A stretch of 46,391 bases of DNA from an uncultured Clostridium sp. (GTDB lineage: Bacteria > Bacillota > Clostridia > TANB77 > CAG-508). Positions 37,001 through 45,108 of this stretch are shown here, one piece after another; within the stretch, counting starts at the first letter, position 1, and each line of letters begins with the position of its first letter. Location of the stretch: positions 1 through 46,391 of the forward strand of contig CAMUZZ010000005.1 of assembly GCA_947165355.1 (NCBI GenBank), given 5' to 3'. The position numbers and the translations under genes are program-made. The notes below the pieces were generated by a model that was given only the letters and a program-made list of their open reading frames with translations, ran no database searches and was not told the DNA's origin.

Positions 37001-39155
37001 TGTTCAGGACACAGATCCAAACGCTAGTTGGTCGGAAGCAGTTAGCCCGAAGCCTGTTAACAACGATTACGATGTAAAATATCGATTTGGATACAACACA
37101 TATTTGCATAATTGTAACGGGATAGAACAAGAAATAGAAACGTTTGTACCTGTTCAAGATTCGGAAAAAGTATATATAATTCATTTAAATAATACGAAAA
37201 CATGTAGAAAAAGAATAAAAGTAGTTTATTACATTAAGCTGGTAATGGATGAAGATGAAATAAAAAGTTGCAAGTATGTAGATTTAAAATACAGCGAAAA
37301 CAGTAATATAATTATTGCAAGGAATATAATAAATGATGAATTTAAAAACTATTTTTTTGTTTCTTCCAGCGAGAAAATAAAATCGTACACAGGACTAAAT
37401 GAAGAGTTTTTTGGAGACGGAAATATATCAAATCCAGATGGAGTATATGTAAGTAGTTTTTCGAATTCCAATTCAATTAATAATGACAGTAGGCTTGCTT
37501 TAAATATGGAAGTGGAGTTGGAGGCTCTTGAACGTAAGGATATTTCTATTGTTATAGGAGCTGAAGATTCAATTATCAACTGTAAAAATATGGCATATAA
37601 ATACAGTAAGCTGGATAATTGTTATGCTGAACTTGATATAGTAAAAAAATACTGGAATGATATTTTAAGTAGACTTATAATTGAAACACCAGATAAATCG
37701 ATGAATTTACTAGTAAATGGATGGTTAATGTATCAAACAATATCAAGTAGGCTATTTGCAAGAAGCGGATTCTATCAATCTGGTGGGGCTTCTGGATTTA
37801 GAGATCAACTTCAAGATTCAATGAGTGTAAAATATATTAATGCTGAATATACAAAACAGCAAATTTTAAAGCATAGCAAACATCAATTTATAGAAGGGGA
37901 TGTACTTCATTGGTGGCATGACGAAACAAAAAGAGGAATAAGAACAAACTTTTCGGATGACTTACTATGGCTTGCTTTTGTAACGCATGATTATGTGAAT
38001 TTTACAGGTGATTACAATATTTTAGACATCGAAACAAATTATTTAGAAAGTAAGACATTGCCAGATGGAATGGATGAAAAATATGATATTTACGAAGAGT
38101 CTGAAACAAAAGAAAGTATTTATATGCATTGCATTAGAGCAATAAAAAAAGCATGTAATTTTGGGGAGCATGGACTGCCTAAAATTGGCTCTGGTGATTG
38201 GAATGATGGATTTAGCAACGTAGGAAATAAAGGAATTGGAGAAAGTGTTTGGCTTGGATTTTTTCTATATGATATTTTAGTAAAGTTTATAGACATATGT
38301 AGTTACAAAAATGATACCAAAAATGCAGAACTTTTTAATAATATAGCTAATAAACTAAAGAAAAATTTAAATAATGATGCATGGGATGGAAGATGGTACA
38401 AAAGAGCTTTTTGTGATGATGGAACAGTATTGGGATCAATTCATAATCAAGAATGTAGAATTGATAATATTGCACAAAGTTGGTCTGTAATATCGAATGC
38501 TGGTGATAATGATAAAAAATATATTGCCTTAGAAAGTATGGAAAATCATTTAGTAGATAAATATAATGGAATTATTAAACTACTAGATCCTCCATTTGAA
38601 AAGAGCAATTTAAATCCAGGGTATATAAAAGCATATCTGCCTGGAACAAGAGAAAATGGAGGACAGTATACACATGCTGCAATTTGGTCAATTATAGCTG
38701 AAACACTACTTGGATTTAGTAATAAAGCAATGGATTATTACAGAATGATAAATCCAATTGAGCACACAAAAACAAGGGCACTATGTGATAAGTATAGAGC
38801 TGAGCCTTTTGTTATAGCAGCAGATGTGTATGGAAGCGGCAATTTGTCGGGAGTTGGTGGATGGACATGGTACACGGGATCTAGTAGTTGGTATTACATT
38901 TGTGCAATTAAATATATTCTGGGGTTAGAAATAAAAAATGGAATGCTTACCATAAATCCATGCGTTCCAAGAGAATGGAGAGAGTATAAAATAAAATATA
39001 AATATGGTGAAAGTATTTATAATATTGCTGTTAGAAAAGAAGTTTTTGAAAATAATGGCGTAAAAAAAATAGTTTTAAATGGAAATGAAATAAAAGAGGA
39101 TTTTATAAGATTAACTACTGATGGAAGTATAAATGAAGTTTTAGTTTTGATTTAG
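31038..39155 (+). CDS. Cyclic beta-1,2-glucan synthase-type enzyme (NdvB/ChvB-like)
   Basis: 2705 aa from TTG 31038, which has AAGGAG at 31024-31029 at good spacing; the upstream in-frame GTG overlaps that site. A soluble N-terminal region precedes membrane segments at about 413-465, 813-850 and 931-980. Between them is a glycosyltransferase domain with LDADT (D635, D637) and RMSRW (780-784), fitting the GT84 processive type. A glucoamylase-like domain with SWSGTSFEYLMP (from about 1217) and MAHHQGL follows; this region performs ring closure in studied homologues. The C-terminus is GH94-like, with GDWNDG (D2387, D2390) and GGWTWYTGS, which in the family trims chain length. The expected product is a (cyclic) beta-1,2-glucan made from UDP-glucose at the membrane. 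It is a single-gene unit with no glucan exporter nearby. Confidence 0.88.
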   Translation: MKYKTLDIGGALLDNCQLENYLKKLASDQILKQKSDRKTYPIPRLEENLKFISEIYSVLNNDVKQKIPIHPAGEWILDNFYIIEKNAKTIIKSFNKKKYTGLIGISNGLNKGFARAYVLAKEIVSYTDGKITGDSLENYLQAYQTKKTLSMEELWTIPIFIQITLIEKIRGICEKIYLSQIQKRKVDNIISRLLDMNECEKYSSSYKIKYRDYNQSKYPFVEYMSYRLKMYGSKAYSYIEILKNEVNKTGTTILECINREHYDIATKKISIGNCITSINLLNRLNYTEIFNKTNGVEKVLTNDPCGVYEKMDYKTKEYYRSAIEQISKKTKISELYIANMCVQMANEKYNLAYSNLDNKDDVDEKNAAIGKNKISLKNKKEMHVGYYLIGKGRNELYEKLLGKKTNEWTQKRKVVFYITCEFALTIVLALILGGYTYFKLGNVWAAIVIFLFSIIPIKNIVVKTIQYVAGKTVKPKLIPKMDFYNGIPEEYATMVVIPTIVSDENKVIEMMRKLEVYYMANKSDNLYFTLLGDCTSENIKEVEVDEKIANIGIKECDRLNKKYCSNGMPIFNFVYRERLWNNSEECYLGWERKRGLLNQFNEYILGNSQNCFFCNSFELLGERRIPKIKYIITLDADTNLVLNTAFELVGAMAHILNAPVLDENKNIVVDGYGIMQPRVGIGLVEANKSVFTKIYSGLAGTDSYTNAISDFYQDNFGEGIFTGKGIFDIKVFSKVMKNEIPENTVLSHDLLEGCYLRCGLVSDILLMDGFPTSYSSYKVRMSRWIRGDYQILSWINNKKISCLSKYKILDNITRSLVEVCAIVLIIINLFVRKNIILITALTTIVVPYIFDFLNKVLFKKNGEFNQKKYSKEINGYNAIFYKFLIDISLIPDKAVTAAKSMVKAMYRMLVSKKHMLEWTTAEEAEKLSKQGILVYLKSMIFSIVMGLIVIVLGVISSYIFYEIVGILWIMSPLIQSFISKTVNNKDKYKELNEAEKQYVIDIARKTWNFFKEYLNEKTNYLPPDNYQEDRKEKIVYRTSPTNIGLAMLSVVASYDLGFESKEFVLDLIEKMILSIEKLPKWNGHLYNWYNIDNLTVLSPRYVSSVDSGNFVGYLYVLKQFFINECKDYENSTKLIEIIDKLIDNTDFSKLYDEKTGLFSIGYNIEENKITDSFYDLVASEARQTSLVAIAKKDVTAKHWKNLSRTLTVINRYKGLISWSGTSFEYLMPGIIIKRYPGSLLDESCRFMIMSQIEYANKLGIDWGISEAAFNLKDFNGNYQYKAFGIPWLGLKRGLADEMVASSYGSILAINDKPVDVIKNLKNLESKGMLNKYGFYESIDYTPARVKQDENCAVVKTYMAHHQGLILLSINNLINSNINQIRFFQNPEIEAIDILLQERMPDNVIITKEKKEKVEKIKYTNYNYYSEHTFGKGEFNINEYNLIQNNNYMVLIDKNGNGYSKYYDKIINRYKKTDNCDEGIHFFIKNTKSNNVWSTTNLSLLKKDEDYEVTFCQDKSKFSKVINDIKSNMFVTVAPEDPVEIRKLELKNIGNNDEVLEISSVFEPVLSSALQDYAHKAFNNLFLSFEMCDGIIIAKRKFVNQQDELYMAATMLCEENFESNVEFELDKNELCGRQNFNVPKLIQESKPFSSKIKNTTNPIISFRKSVEIKAGENKNIVLLIGVSKSKKEAIENVKKYANAESIERAINLSKAQSEAKIQYLGIEGSAVELYRRILSNCITSYKMQDITINENDVYSTSELWKFGISGDNLIILLHIKDVSEIDSVKTILGAFEYFKTQNFPLDIVIVNDEKESYENFVREAINKVISDYKIYSTAQNGKIFVLSNISEEDKKLLNVRSNLVLSGDNIEFQLDNLDYQYEKKIKKIGEKEKNNLIDAFNQEDYLEAPINMEKLQFYNEYGGFSEDGKEYIVDINKNKKLPFVWCNVLANPNFGTVMSESMGGYTWYKNSRLNRITALFNDAVQDVPSEVIYVQDTDPNASWSEAVSPKPVNNDYDVKYRFGYNTYLHNCNGIEQEIETFVPVQDSEKVYIIHLNNTKTCRKRIKVVYYIKLVMDEDEIKSCKYVDLKYSENSNIIIARNIINDEFKNYFFVSSSEKIKSYTGLNEEFFGDGNISNPDGVYVSSFSNSNSINNDSRLALNMEVELEALERKDISIVIGAEDSIINCKNMAYKYSKLDNCYAELDIVKKYWNDILSRLIIETPDKSMNLLVNGWLMYQTISSRLFARSGFYQSGGASGFRDQLQDSMSVKYINAEYTKQQILKHSKHQFIEGDVLHWWHDETKRGIRTNFSDDLLWLAFVTHDYVNFTGDYNILDIETNYLESKTLPDGMDEKYDIYEESETKESIYMHCIRAIKKACNFGEHGLPKIGSGDWNDGFSNVGNKGIGESVWLGFFLYDILVKFIDICSYKNDTKNAELFNNIANKLKKNLNNDAWDGRWYKRAFCDDGTVLGSIHNQECRIDNIAQSWSVISNAGDNDKKYIALESMENHLVDKYNGIIKLLDPPFEKSNLNPGYIKAYLPGTRENGGQYTHAAIWSIIAETLLGFSNKAMDYYRMINPIEHTKTRALCDKYRAEPFVIAADVYGSGNLSGVGGWTWYTGSSSWYYICAIKYILGLEIKNGMLTINPCVPREWREYKIKYKYGESIYNIAVRKEVFENNGVKKIVLNGNEIKEDFIRLTTDGSINEVLVLI

Positions 39156-39161
39156 TTTTAT

Positions 39162-39195
39162 AAGGGAAGCGCAATAAAAAATATGCGTTTCCTTT
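39162..39195 (+). terminator. Terminator after the glucan synthase gene
   Basis: GGGAAGCGCA pairs with TGCGTTTCC (39183-39192) across an A-rich loop, followed by a short T-rich tract. Confidence 0.65.
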
Positions 39196-39216
39196 GTAAT
39201 ATTTTTTTTAAAAAAC

Positions 39217-39245
39217 TTGTATTAAATATCTTATTATGATATAAG
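39217..39245 (+). promoter_or_regulatory. Promoter of the two-component operon
   Basis: TTGTAT (39217-39222), 17 nt, TATAAG (39240-39245). Confidence 0.65.
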
Positions 39246-39282
39246 TATAATAGTATTAATATGTTGTAAAGGAGGGCTTTCG

Positions 39283-40062
39283 TTGGAAGAGAATATAGCT
39301 GTAAATGAAGATCAAATCAGAGAGAAGATATTAAGAGAAAAAAGTCAAAAAACGGTTTTGGTAGTTGATGATGAAAGACCAATAGTAGATATATTAGTTT
39401 ATAACTTAAAAAAAGAAGGATATAATACTTTAGAAGCTAGTGACGGTGAGGAAGCAATTAAAATTGTAAACGAAAGCAAACCAGATTTAGTTCTATTAGA
39501 TATAATGTTACCAAAGATGGATGGATTAACAGTGTGCAAAAGAATAAGACACAACTATAATATTCCAATTATAATGTTATCTGCTAAAGATGAAGAAATA
39601 GACAAAATTTTAGGACTTGAACTAGGGGCAGACGACTATATAACAAAGCCATTTAGTGTTAGGGAGCTTATAGCAAGAGTTAAAGCTAACCTAAGAAAAG
39701 GCGATGCAGATTATGGGAAAAATGGTGACGAAGACGATAAGAGCAAAAAGATTGAAAAGAATCAAATTCTTGTTGGAGATTTATTCTTAGATTTAGATAA
39801 ATTTGAAGTTAAAGTTAGAGGACAGGTTATGGACTTAACTTTAAGAGAATTCGAAGTACTAAAATACCTAGCACAACAACCAGGACAAGTTGTTACAAGA
39901 GAAACCCTACTAGAAAAAGTATGGGGATATGAGTATTATGGAGATATAAGAACTGTTGATGTTACAGTACGAAGAATTAGAGAAAAAATTGAATTAGATA
40001 CCTCTAGTCCTAAAATACTAATGACTAAGAGAAGTGTAGGTTATTATATAGCATCAAAATAA
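39283..40062 (+). CDS. OmpR/PhoB-family response regulator
   Basis: 259 aa starting at TTG 39283 after AAAGGAGGG (39268-39276). The receiver domain (about 24-138) has acidic residues D29/D30, phosphoacceptor D73 in LLDIMLP and ITKPF near its end. A winged-helix DNA-binding domain (about 160-257) includes LTLREFEVLKYLA and RTVDVTVRRIREKI. A charged linker separates the two, and about 22 extra residues precede the receiver, more than in typical WalR or PhoP. The cognate kinase follows 140 nt downstream. The WalR/PhoP-like class is clear; the regulon is not. Confidence 0.93.
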   Translation: MEENIAVNEDQIREKILREKSQKTVLVVDDERPIVDILVYNLKKEGYNTLEASDGEEAIKIVNESKPDLVLLDIMLPKMDGLTVCKRIRHNYNIPIIMLSAKDEEIDKILGLELGADDYITKPFSVRELIARVKANLRKGDADYGKNGDEDDKSKKIEKNQILVGDLFLDLDKFEVKVRGQVMDLTLREFEVLKYLAQQPGQVVTRETLLEKVWGYEYYGDIRTVDVTVRRIREKIELDTSSPKILMTKRSVGYYIASK

Positions 40063-40065
40063 ATG

Positions 40066-40092
40066 GAAAAGAGATAATACTCTTTTTCATTT
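40066..40092 (+). terminator. Weak terminator-like hairpin between regulator and kinase
   Basis: GAAAAGAG (40066-40073) pairs with CTCTTTTTC (40080-40088), followed by T. It may reduce kinase expression relative to the regulator. The rest of 40093-40202 is AT-rich, with TATAAT at about 40136-40141 as a possible kinase promoter. Confidence 0.5.
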
Positions 40093-40202
40093 TTTATATG
40101 AGAGGAAATTATTTTTTTAGCTAGAAAATAATGCAATTATAATAAAAAAGGAATAACCTGCAGTTTTCGTGAACAAAAAGTTCTAGCATAAGGTGGGATT
40201 TT

Positions 40203-41648
40203 ATGAAGAATATTCAGATAAAAGCTACTGCTGCAATTGCTTTTATTGGTGCGGTAGTACTATCAATTTTAAATTTTATTAACTACGGTAACCTAAAAAA
40301 AATACAGGGTGAAAGTGGTTCTCTAAACGTTGATACACTAATAAAAAGTCGAGTTACAATTTCATGGATTGTTTGGCTTGCATTAATTATAGTTTTATTC
40401 GTTATTGTATATTTAATAATAAACAATCTTTTAAAAACAGTAACAAAACCACTATCAAACATTGTTGACAATGTTAATAATATTGGAGACGAAGAAGACA
40501 ACAAAGTTAAGTACTTAGAAGAAGGAAAGAAAAATAACGAAGATAAATTTTCAAAAACAATTTATTCTATGTCTGAAGAGCTAAGAGCTAATATAAAAAC
40601 AGCGAATAAGCAAAGAAACCAAATAGAAGCAATTTTATTACATATAAAGGATGGTATAATTTCGTTTGATTTACAAGGAAATGTAACATATATTAATCCT
40701 GCTGCAGTTGATTTTTTTAACTTAAGTAAAGAGGATGACACCTTTGAAAAAATATTCAAAAAAGTTGATATAAATGTTAACTTGGAAAAAATTATATACC
40801 TAGAAGATTACACTTCATCAGAGCAAAAAGTTTTTATAAATGAAAAATATATTAATATATTTTTTGCACCATTTAAAGATTCGAAAGGAATTGCAAATGG
40901 AATAATAGTTTTACTGCAAGATATTACAGAGCACGTAAAACTGGATAATATGAGAAAAGAATTTGTTGCTGATGTATCGCACGAATTAAAAACACCAATT
41001 ACCTCAATAATTGGCTATACAGATACATTGCTTGAAGGAGAATACGATAAAGATACGCAGGCAAAATTTTTAAATGTTATTTCATCTGAATCAAACAGAA
41101 TGGCAAAATTGGTTACAGACTTATTAACGCTGTCAAGATATGATAATAATAAGAATAAAAACGAAATAATGGAAGTTGATTTAGGAGATTTAACTAAAAA
41201 ATGTTTGGAAAAACTTAAACCTGAAATTGAGAAAAAAAGCCATAAGGTAGAATGCTTTGTTACTGCTGATGTTCCAATGGTTAAGGTAGACAAGTATGGA
41301 ATTGAAAGAGTAATATTTAACATTCTAACAAACAGCATTAAGTATACAAAAGAACATGGAAATATAAAAATATATGTTGGTTTTGTATACAATGATGCAT
41401 ATATAAAAGTTATTGACAATGGAATAGGAATTCCAGAGGAAGATTTACCAAGAATTTTTGAAAGATTTTACAGAGTTGATAAGGCAAGAACCAGAGAGCT
41501 TGGTGGTACTGGACTTGGACTTTCTATTGCAAAGGAAATAATTGAACAAAATAATGGAAGTATTGATATAAAAAGCGAATTTGGAAAAGGAACAGAAGTT
41601 GTTATTAGAATACCAGCTAAGACAAGGGATTCTGTTGAAAAGGAGTAG
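40203..41648 (+). CDS. Sensor histidine kinase (PhoR/WalK-like)
   Basis: 481 aa. Two membrane helices (about 8-27 and 53-75) enclose an extracellular loop of only about 25 residues, so sensing is probably within the membrane or cytoplasm. A HAMP-like linker (about 75-115) is followed by a PAS domain (about 135-240, IEAILLHIKDGIISFD). HisKA has H260 in VADVSHELKTP. The HATPase domain has the N box (NILTNSIKYT), DNGIGIPEEDL and GGTGLGLSIAKEI. It should phosphorylate the adjacent regulator. The start follows AAGGTGGG. Confidence 0.93.
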   Translation: MKNIQIKATAAIAFIGAVVLSILNFINYGNLKKIQGESGSLNVDTLIKSRVTISWIVWLALIIVLFVIVYLIINNLLKTVTKPLSNIVDNVNNIGDEEDNKVKYLEEGKKNNEDKFSKTIYSMSEELRANIKTANKQRNQIEAILLHIKDGIISFDLQGNVTYINPAAVDFFNLSKEDDTFEKIFKKVDINVNLEKIIYLEDYTSSEQKVFINEKYINIFFAPFKDSKGIANGIIVLLQDITEHVKLDNMRKEFVADVSHELKTPITSIIGYTDTLLEGEYDKDTQAKFLNVISSESNRMAKLVTDLLTLSRYDNNKNKNEIMEVDLGDLTKKCLEKLKPEIEKKSHKVECFVTADVPMVKVDKYGIERVIFNILTNSIKYTKEHGNIKIYVGFVYNDAYIKVIDNGIGIPEEDLPRIFERFYRVDKARTRELGGTGLGLSIAKEIIEQNNGSIDIKSEFGKGTEVVIRIPAKTRDSVEKE

Positions 41649-41696
41649 CTTTTATAATATAATACAAATGAAAAATTATTAATTTGGAGATAGAAC

Positions 41697-42329
41697 ATGA
41701 GAGAAATTGTAAAAGATATACAAGCGTGGATACTCAGCTTTTTTATAGCTTTGTTTATAGTATTTTTATTAAAAACATTTATAGGAATGCCAACAAAAAT
41801 AAAAGGTGATTCTATGTACCCAACACTTGTTTCTAAAGAAAGAATTATACTAAGCACATGGAAAGCAACATTTAATAAAGTTCCAGATAGAGGAGATTGT
41901 ATAACTTTTGAGGCACCTAGTCTTAACAGTAAGCACTATGGAGATACAATTAATCCAATTGCATTTTATGATGAGAATAATAAAAATTTTATGGATAAGG
42001 TTTTATACGATGTTTTAGGAATTACAAGTTCAAGTTATATAAAAAGAGTAATTGGTTTGCCAGGAGAGCATGTTGAAATAAAAGATGGAAAAGTTTATAT
42101 AAATGGGACAGAGCTTGAGGAAGACTACCTTCAAGATGGTGTTGTAACAGATATATTACATGGTGGAAGGTACACAGATGTTCTTGTACCAGATGGGTGC
42201 GTATATGTATTAGGCGATAATAGAAGCGCATCTTCAGATTCTAGAACCTTTGGATGTATTCCTATAAACAAAATTGAGGGAAAAGCATGGATTAGATGGT
42301 GGCCATTTGAAAAATTCGGTATTTTATAG
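41697..42329 (+). CDS. lepB: Signal peptidase I
   Basis: 210 aa with a single N-terminal membrane helix (about 10-29). The Ser/Lys dyad is Ser39 in KGDSMYPTL and Lys116 in YIKRVIGLPGE, and the conserved box GDNR-x-x-SSDSR(T/S)FG follows near the C-terminus. It cleaves signal peptides of exported proteins outside the membrane and is therefore a likely processor of the three surface proteins. The start is ATG 41697 after TTGGAGA. Its stop codon overlaps the ribosome binding site of holB (TAGGAG), indicating cotranscription. Confidence 0.95.
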   Translation: MREIVKDIQAWILSFFIALFIVFLLKTFIGMPTKIKGDSMYPTLVSKERIILSTWKATFNKVPDRGDCITFEAPSLNSKHYGDTINPIAFYDENNKNFMDKVLYDVLGITSSSYIKRVIGLPGEHVEIKDGKVYINGTELEEDYLQDGVVTDILHGGRYTDVLVPDGCVYVLGDNRSASSDSRTFGCIPINKIEGKAWIRWWPFEKFGIL

Positions 42330-42337
42330 GAGAAATA

Positions 42338-43261
42338 ATGGATACAAATTTTAGCGAAATAATTGGAAATAGCAAAATAAAAAAAATACTAACAGATTCA
42401 GTGCAAAAGAATAATATTTTGCACAGTTATATGTTTGTTGGAACAGATGGAATTGGAAAAAAGATTTTTGCTACTGAATTTGCTAAAATGATTTTGTGTG
42501 AGTCTGATGAAAAGCCTTGTGGCAAATGCAAGCCTTGTATAGAGTTTAATAGTAATAACAATCCAGATTTTTTTCTTATTGAACCAGACAAAAATTCTCT
42601 AAAAATTGATCAAATACGAGAAATGCAAAAAACAATATTAGAGAAACCTATTAATGGATCAAAAAAAATATATATAATAAATGATTCAGAAAAGATGACA
42701 AAAGAGGCACAAAACTGCTTACTTAAAACCTTGGAAGAGCCTCAAGATTTTATTGTAATTATTTTAATTTGTTCAAATGAAAATGAGATTTTACCAACTG
42801 TAAAATCTAGATGTACAAAAGTATTTTTTGATAATATATCCGATACTGATATTGGAAATTATATGCAAATGAAAAATAATGCTGTAAATTTTAGTGAAAA
42901 CATGATAAGATTATGTAATGGAAGCATTGGAAGAGCAAATGAAATAGCAGGAAAAGCTGATGTTTTAGAAAAGATAGAAATCATAGTTAATTCTGTAACA
43001 AGCGTTGACGAATTAGATTTTATAAAATATAGCGAAATTTTTTACGAAAATAAAGAAGATATTTATTTATTGCTTGACTATGTATATGTTTTGTTATCGC
43101 AAAAAATAAACAGAGCAAACATGATGTGTTGTATAGAGTCTATGAATTATGTTCAAAAAGCAAAAAAGAAATTACAGTATAGCAATAATTATGATATGTG
43201 CATTGATGGGATGCTTATGAATATGTGGAGGGAATTCAATGAAAAAAATAATAGGAGTTAA
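42338..43261 (+). CDS. holB: DNA polymerase III subunit delta'
   Basis: 307 aa. An AAA+ clamp-loader fold with P-loop-like GTDGIGKK (about 35-42), a zinc-binding cysteine cluster (C-x6-CGKCKPC) and the SRC motif in TVKSRCTKV. LLKTLEEP is the family's conserved segment. It works with delta and tau/gamma to load the sliding clamp. It starts 8 nt after lepB and overlaps the next gene by 23 nt, so translation of lepB-holB-ricT is probably coupled. Confidence 0.92.
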   Translation: MDTNFSEIIGNSKIKKILTDSVQKNNILHSYMFVGTDGIGKKIFATEFAKMILCESDEKPCGKCKPCIEFNSNNNPDFFLIEPDKNSLKIDQIREMQKTILEKPINGSKKIYIINDSEKMTKEAQNCLLKTLEEPQDFIVIILICSNENEILPTVKSRCTKVFFDNISDTDIGNYMQMKNNAVNFSENMIRLCNGSIGRANEIAGKADVLEKIEIIVNSVTSVDELDFIKYSEIFYENKEDIYLLLDYVYVLLSQKINRANMMCCIESMNYVQKAKKKLQYSNNYDMCIDGMLMNMWREFNEKNNRS

Positions 43262-44162
43262 ATTTAAAAGACCTGGAAAAGTTTATTTTTTTGATCCAGG
43301 TGATATACAAGTGAATAAAGATGATTTTGTAATTGTTGAAACTGCAATGGGTGAGGAACTTGGAAAAGTTGTTGTTCAACAAAGAGAAATAGAAGAATCT
43401 AAACTTAATTCACCTCTTAAAAAAGTTATTAGGGTTGCAACTAAGGACGATTTGAGTAGTTTAGAAAAGTATAAAGCTAAGGAGCCAGAGGCCTTAGAAA
43501 TATGTAAAGAAAAAATTAAAAAATACGAATTAGATATGAACCTAATTGATGTAGAGTACAAATTTGATGGAAGTAAAATTTTATTTTACTTTACTGCTGA
43601 TGGAAGAATTGATTTTAGAGATTTGGTTAAAGATTTAGCTAGTGTTTTCAGAACTAGAATAGAATTAAGACAAATTGGTGTTAGAGATGAAGTTAAAAGA
43701 ATTGGTGGTAACGGAGTTTGTGGAAGAGAATTATGTTGCTGCACATTTCTAGATAATTTCGAGACTGTTTCTATTAAAATGGCAAAAGAGCAAAATATTG
43801 CATTAAATCCAACTAAAATTTCTGGAAATTGCGGAAGACTTATGTGTTGCTTAAAATATGAGCAAGAGGCATATTCAGAAAAATTATCTAGACTTCCAAA
43901 GACGGGAGCTATTGTGAAAACTGAATTTGGAGAAGGAACTGTTGAAGGTGTTGAAATATTAAAAGAAATATTAAAAGTTAAAATAAAAGATGGAGACGAT
44001 TTTGTATATAAAAGAATTGAAGCAAAAGACGTTGAAGTTTTAAAAGATGCAAAACACGATGCAATAGATTCTGAAGAAAAGGAAAACTATAAGGAATTAC
44101 AAGAGCTTGAAAAACTAGAAAAAATTGATATGAAAAATAAAAATGAAAATAATGAATTCTAG
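43239..44162 (+). CDS. ricT: RicT/YaaT (PSP1 domain) regulatory iron-sulfur protein
   Basis: 307 aa. The PSP1 domain begins KVYFFDPGDIQV, with ETAMGEELGKVV following. The cysteine clusters CGRELCCC and CGRLMCC are the ones used for iron-sulfur binding in RicT. In Bacillus the RicA-RicF-RicT complex supports RNase Y-dependent mRNA maturation, competence and sporulation. Downstream of holB is its usual place. ATG 43239 lies inside the end of holB, with GGAGGG just upstream. The C-terminal tail (about 265-307) is highly charged. Confidence 0.93.
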   Translation: MKKIIGVKFKRPGKVYFFDPGDIQVNKDDFVIVETAMGEELGKVVVQQREIEESKLNSPLKKVIRVATKDDLSSLEKYKAKEPEALEICKEKIKKYELDMNLIDVEYKFDGSKILFYFTADGRIDFRDLVKDLASVFRTRIELRQIGVRDEVKRIGGNGVCGRELCCCTFLDNFETVSIKMAKEQNIALNPTKISGNCGRLMCCLKYEQEAYSEKLSRLPKTGAIVKTEFGEGTVEGVEILKEILKVKIKDGDDFVYKRIEAKDVEVLKDAKHDAIDSEEKENYKELQELEKLEKIDMKNKNENNEF

Positions 44163-44193
44163 ATTCATATTTTAACGAAAGAAGGAAATGTAT

Positions 44194-44706
44194 ATGGACC
44201 AAGAAAAGAAAAAATATATTGTTTTTGTTGTTGGAATTGTAATAATAATTTTGCTTTTCTGTATATATTTATTAACTGCAATAATATCTAACAATAAGAA
44301 GAATAATTCAAATTCAGCCTCATATCAATATGAAGAAGCATTAGGTGATCCTACCAAAGAAACAGAAGAAAACGATCAAGTATCAAATGAAATAAAGGAA
44401 CTTTGCATAAAGAAAATTAAAAAAGATGCTGAGGAAAATGGATTAGAGGTAGTTGATGCAAAGATAAACACTATTACATATGTTAGCGATGAAATAAAGA
44501 AGAGCATAGTAGAAGCTGGAGAAGACAATGGATACAAAAACACCGATACTTTTGCATATGTTACATATTCTGTTAAATACGCAGATCAATCAACTACAAG
44601 CTATGGTGCAGCAGCGCACGAAAATGTTGGATGGGTTACATATACAGATTGCTGTTTATGTATGAGAGATGGATATATTGTTGCTTTTGGTACTAGTTGG
44701 TTATAG
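44194..44706 (+). CDS. Small membrane-anchored protein of unknown function
   Basis: 170 aa from ATG 44194, preferred because GAAGGA (44181-44186) is correctly spaced; ATG 44188 is too close. A lysine-rich start and one helix (about 8-27) anchor it, followed by a polar Asn/Ser/Glu linker and an outward-facing domain (about 60-170). The C-terminus contains a Cys pair (TDCCLC) and aromatic residues. I recognise no family. It follows ricT by 31 nt and may belong to the same operon. Confidence 0.7.
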   Translation: MDQEKKKYIVFVVGIVIIILLFCIYLLTAIISNNKKNNSNSASYQYEEALGDPTKETEENDQVSNEIKELCIKKIKKDAEENGLEVVDAKINTITYVSDEIKKSIVEAGEDNGYKNTDTFAYVTYSVKYADQSTTSYGAAAHENVGWVTYTDCCLCMRDGYIVAFGTSWL

Positions 44707-44741
44707 GCAAAAATTACAGCATTTTTTTTTATACAAAAATA

Positions 44742-44769
44742 TAGACTTTTTTATAAAATATGATAAAAT
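44742..44769 (+). promoter_or_regulatory. Possible promoter of the ferredoxin gene
   Basis: TAGACT (44742-44747), 16 nt, TAAAAT (44764-44769); the -35 is imperfect. Confidence 0.5.
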
Positions 44770-44814
44770 ATACAAAATGTTATAACGAAATTATATTTGA
44801 AAGGGGTGAATTAG

Positions 44815-44985
44815 ATGGCTTACAAAATTACAGATAAGTGTATATCATGTGGAGCTTGCGCTGCTCAATGTCCAGTTGAGTGCATAAAACAAGGAGATGG
44901 AAAATACGAAATTGATCCTAATATGTGCATTTCTTGTGGAACATGTGCTGGGGTTTGTCCAGTTGAAGCACCAGAAGAAGAATAA
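44815..44985 (+). CDS. Two-cluster 4Fe-4S ferredoxin
   Basis: 56 aa. Two C-x2-C-x2-C-x3-CP motifs are complete: CISCGACAAQCP and CISCGTCAGVCP, each able to hold one 4Fe-4S cluster. This is the clostridial 2[4Fe-4S] ferredoxin, a soluble low-potential electron carrier between enzymes such as pyruvate:ferredoxin oxidoreductase and hydrogenase. Start ATG 44815 has AAAGGGGTG. The acidic tail PEEE is typical. It is a single gene with its own promoter and terminator and supports a strictly anaerobic lifestyle. Confidence 0.95.
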   Translation: MAYKITDKCISCGACAAQCPVECIKQGDGKYEIDPNMCISCGTCAGVCPVEAPEEE

Positions 44986-44991
44986 AAATAA

Positions 44992-45020
44992 AAACCTTAC
45001 CGTTTCGGTAAGGTTTTTTT
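44992..45020 (+). terminator. Terminator of the ferredoxin gene
   Basis: AAACCTTACCG pairs perfectly with CGGTAAGGTTT around TTT, followed by T. It may also serve the convergent butyrate kinase gene. Confidence 0.9.
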
Positions 45021-45108
45021 GAATTTGTTACTTTTTTGCAGTTCATAAAAGCTATAGTATATCTTTTTAACGATCACCACTGGCATTGTAAGAAGATGTA
45101 TAGAAAAG

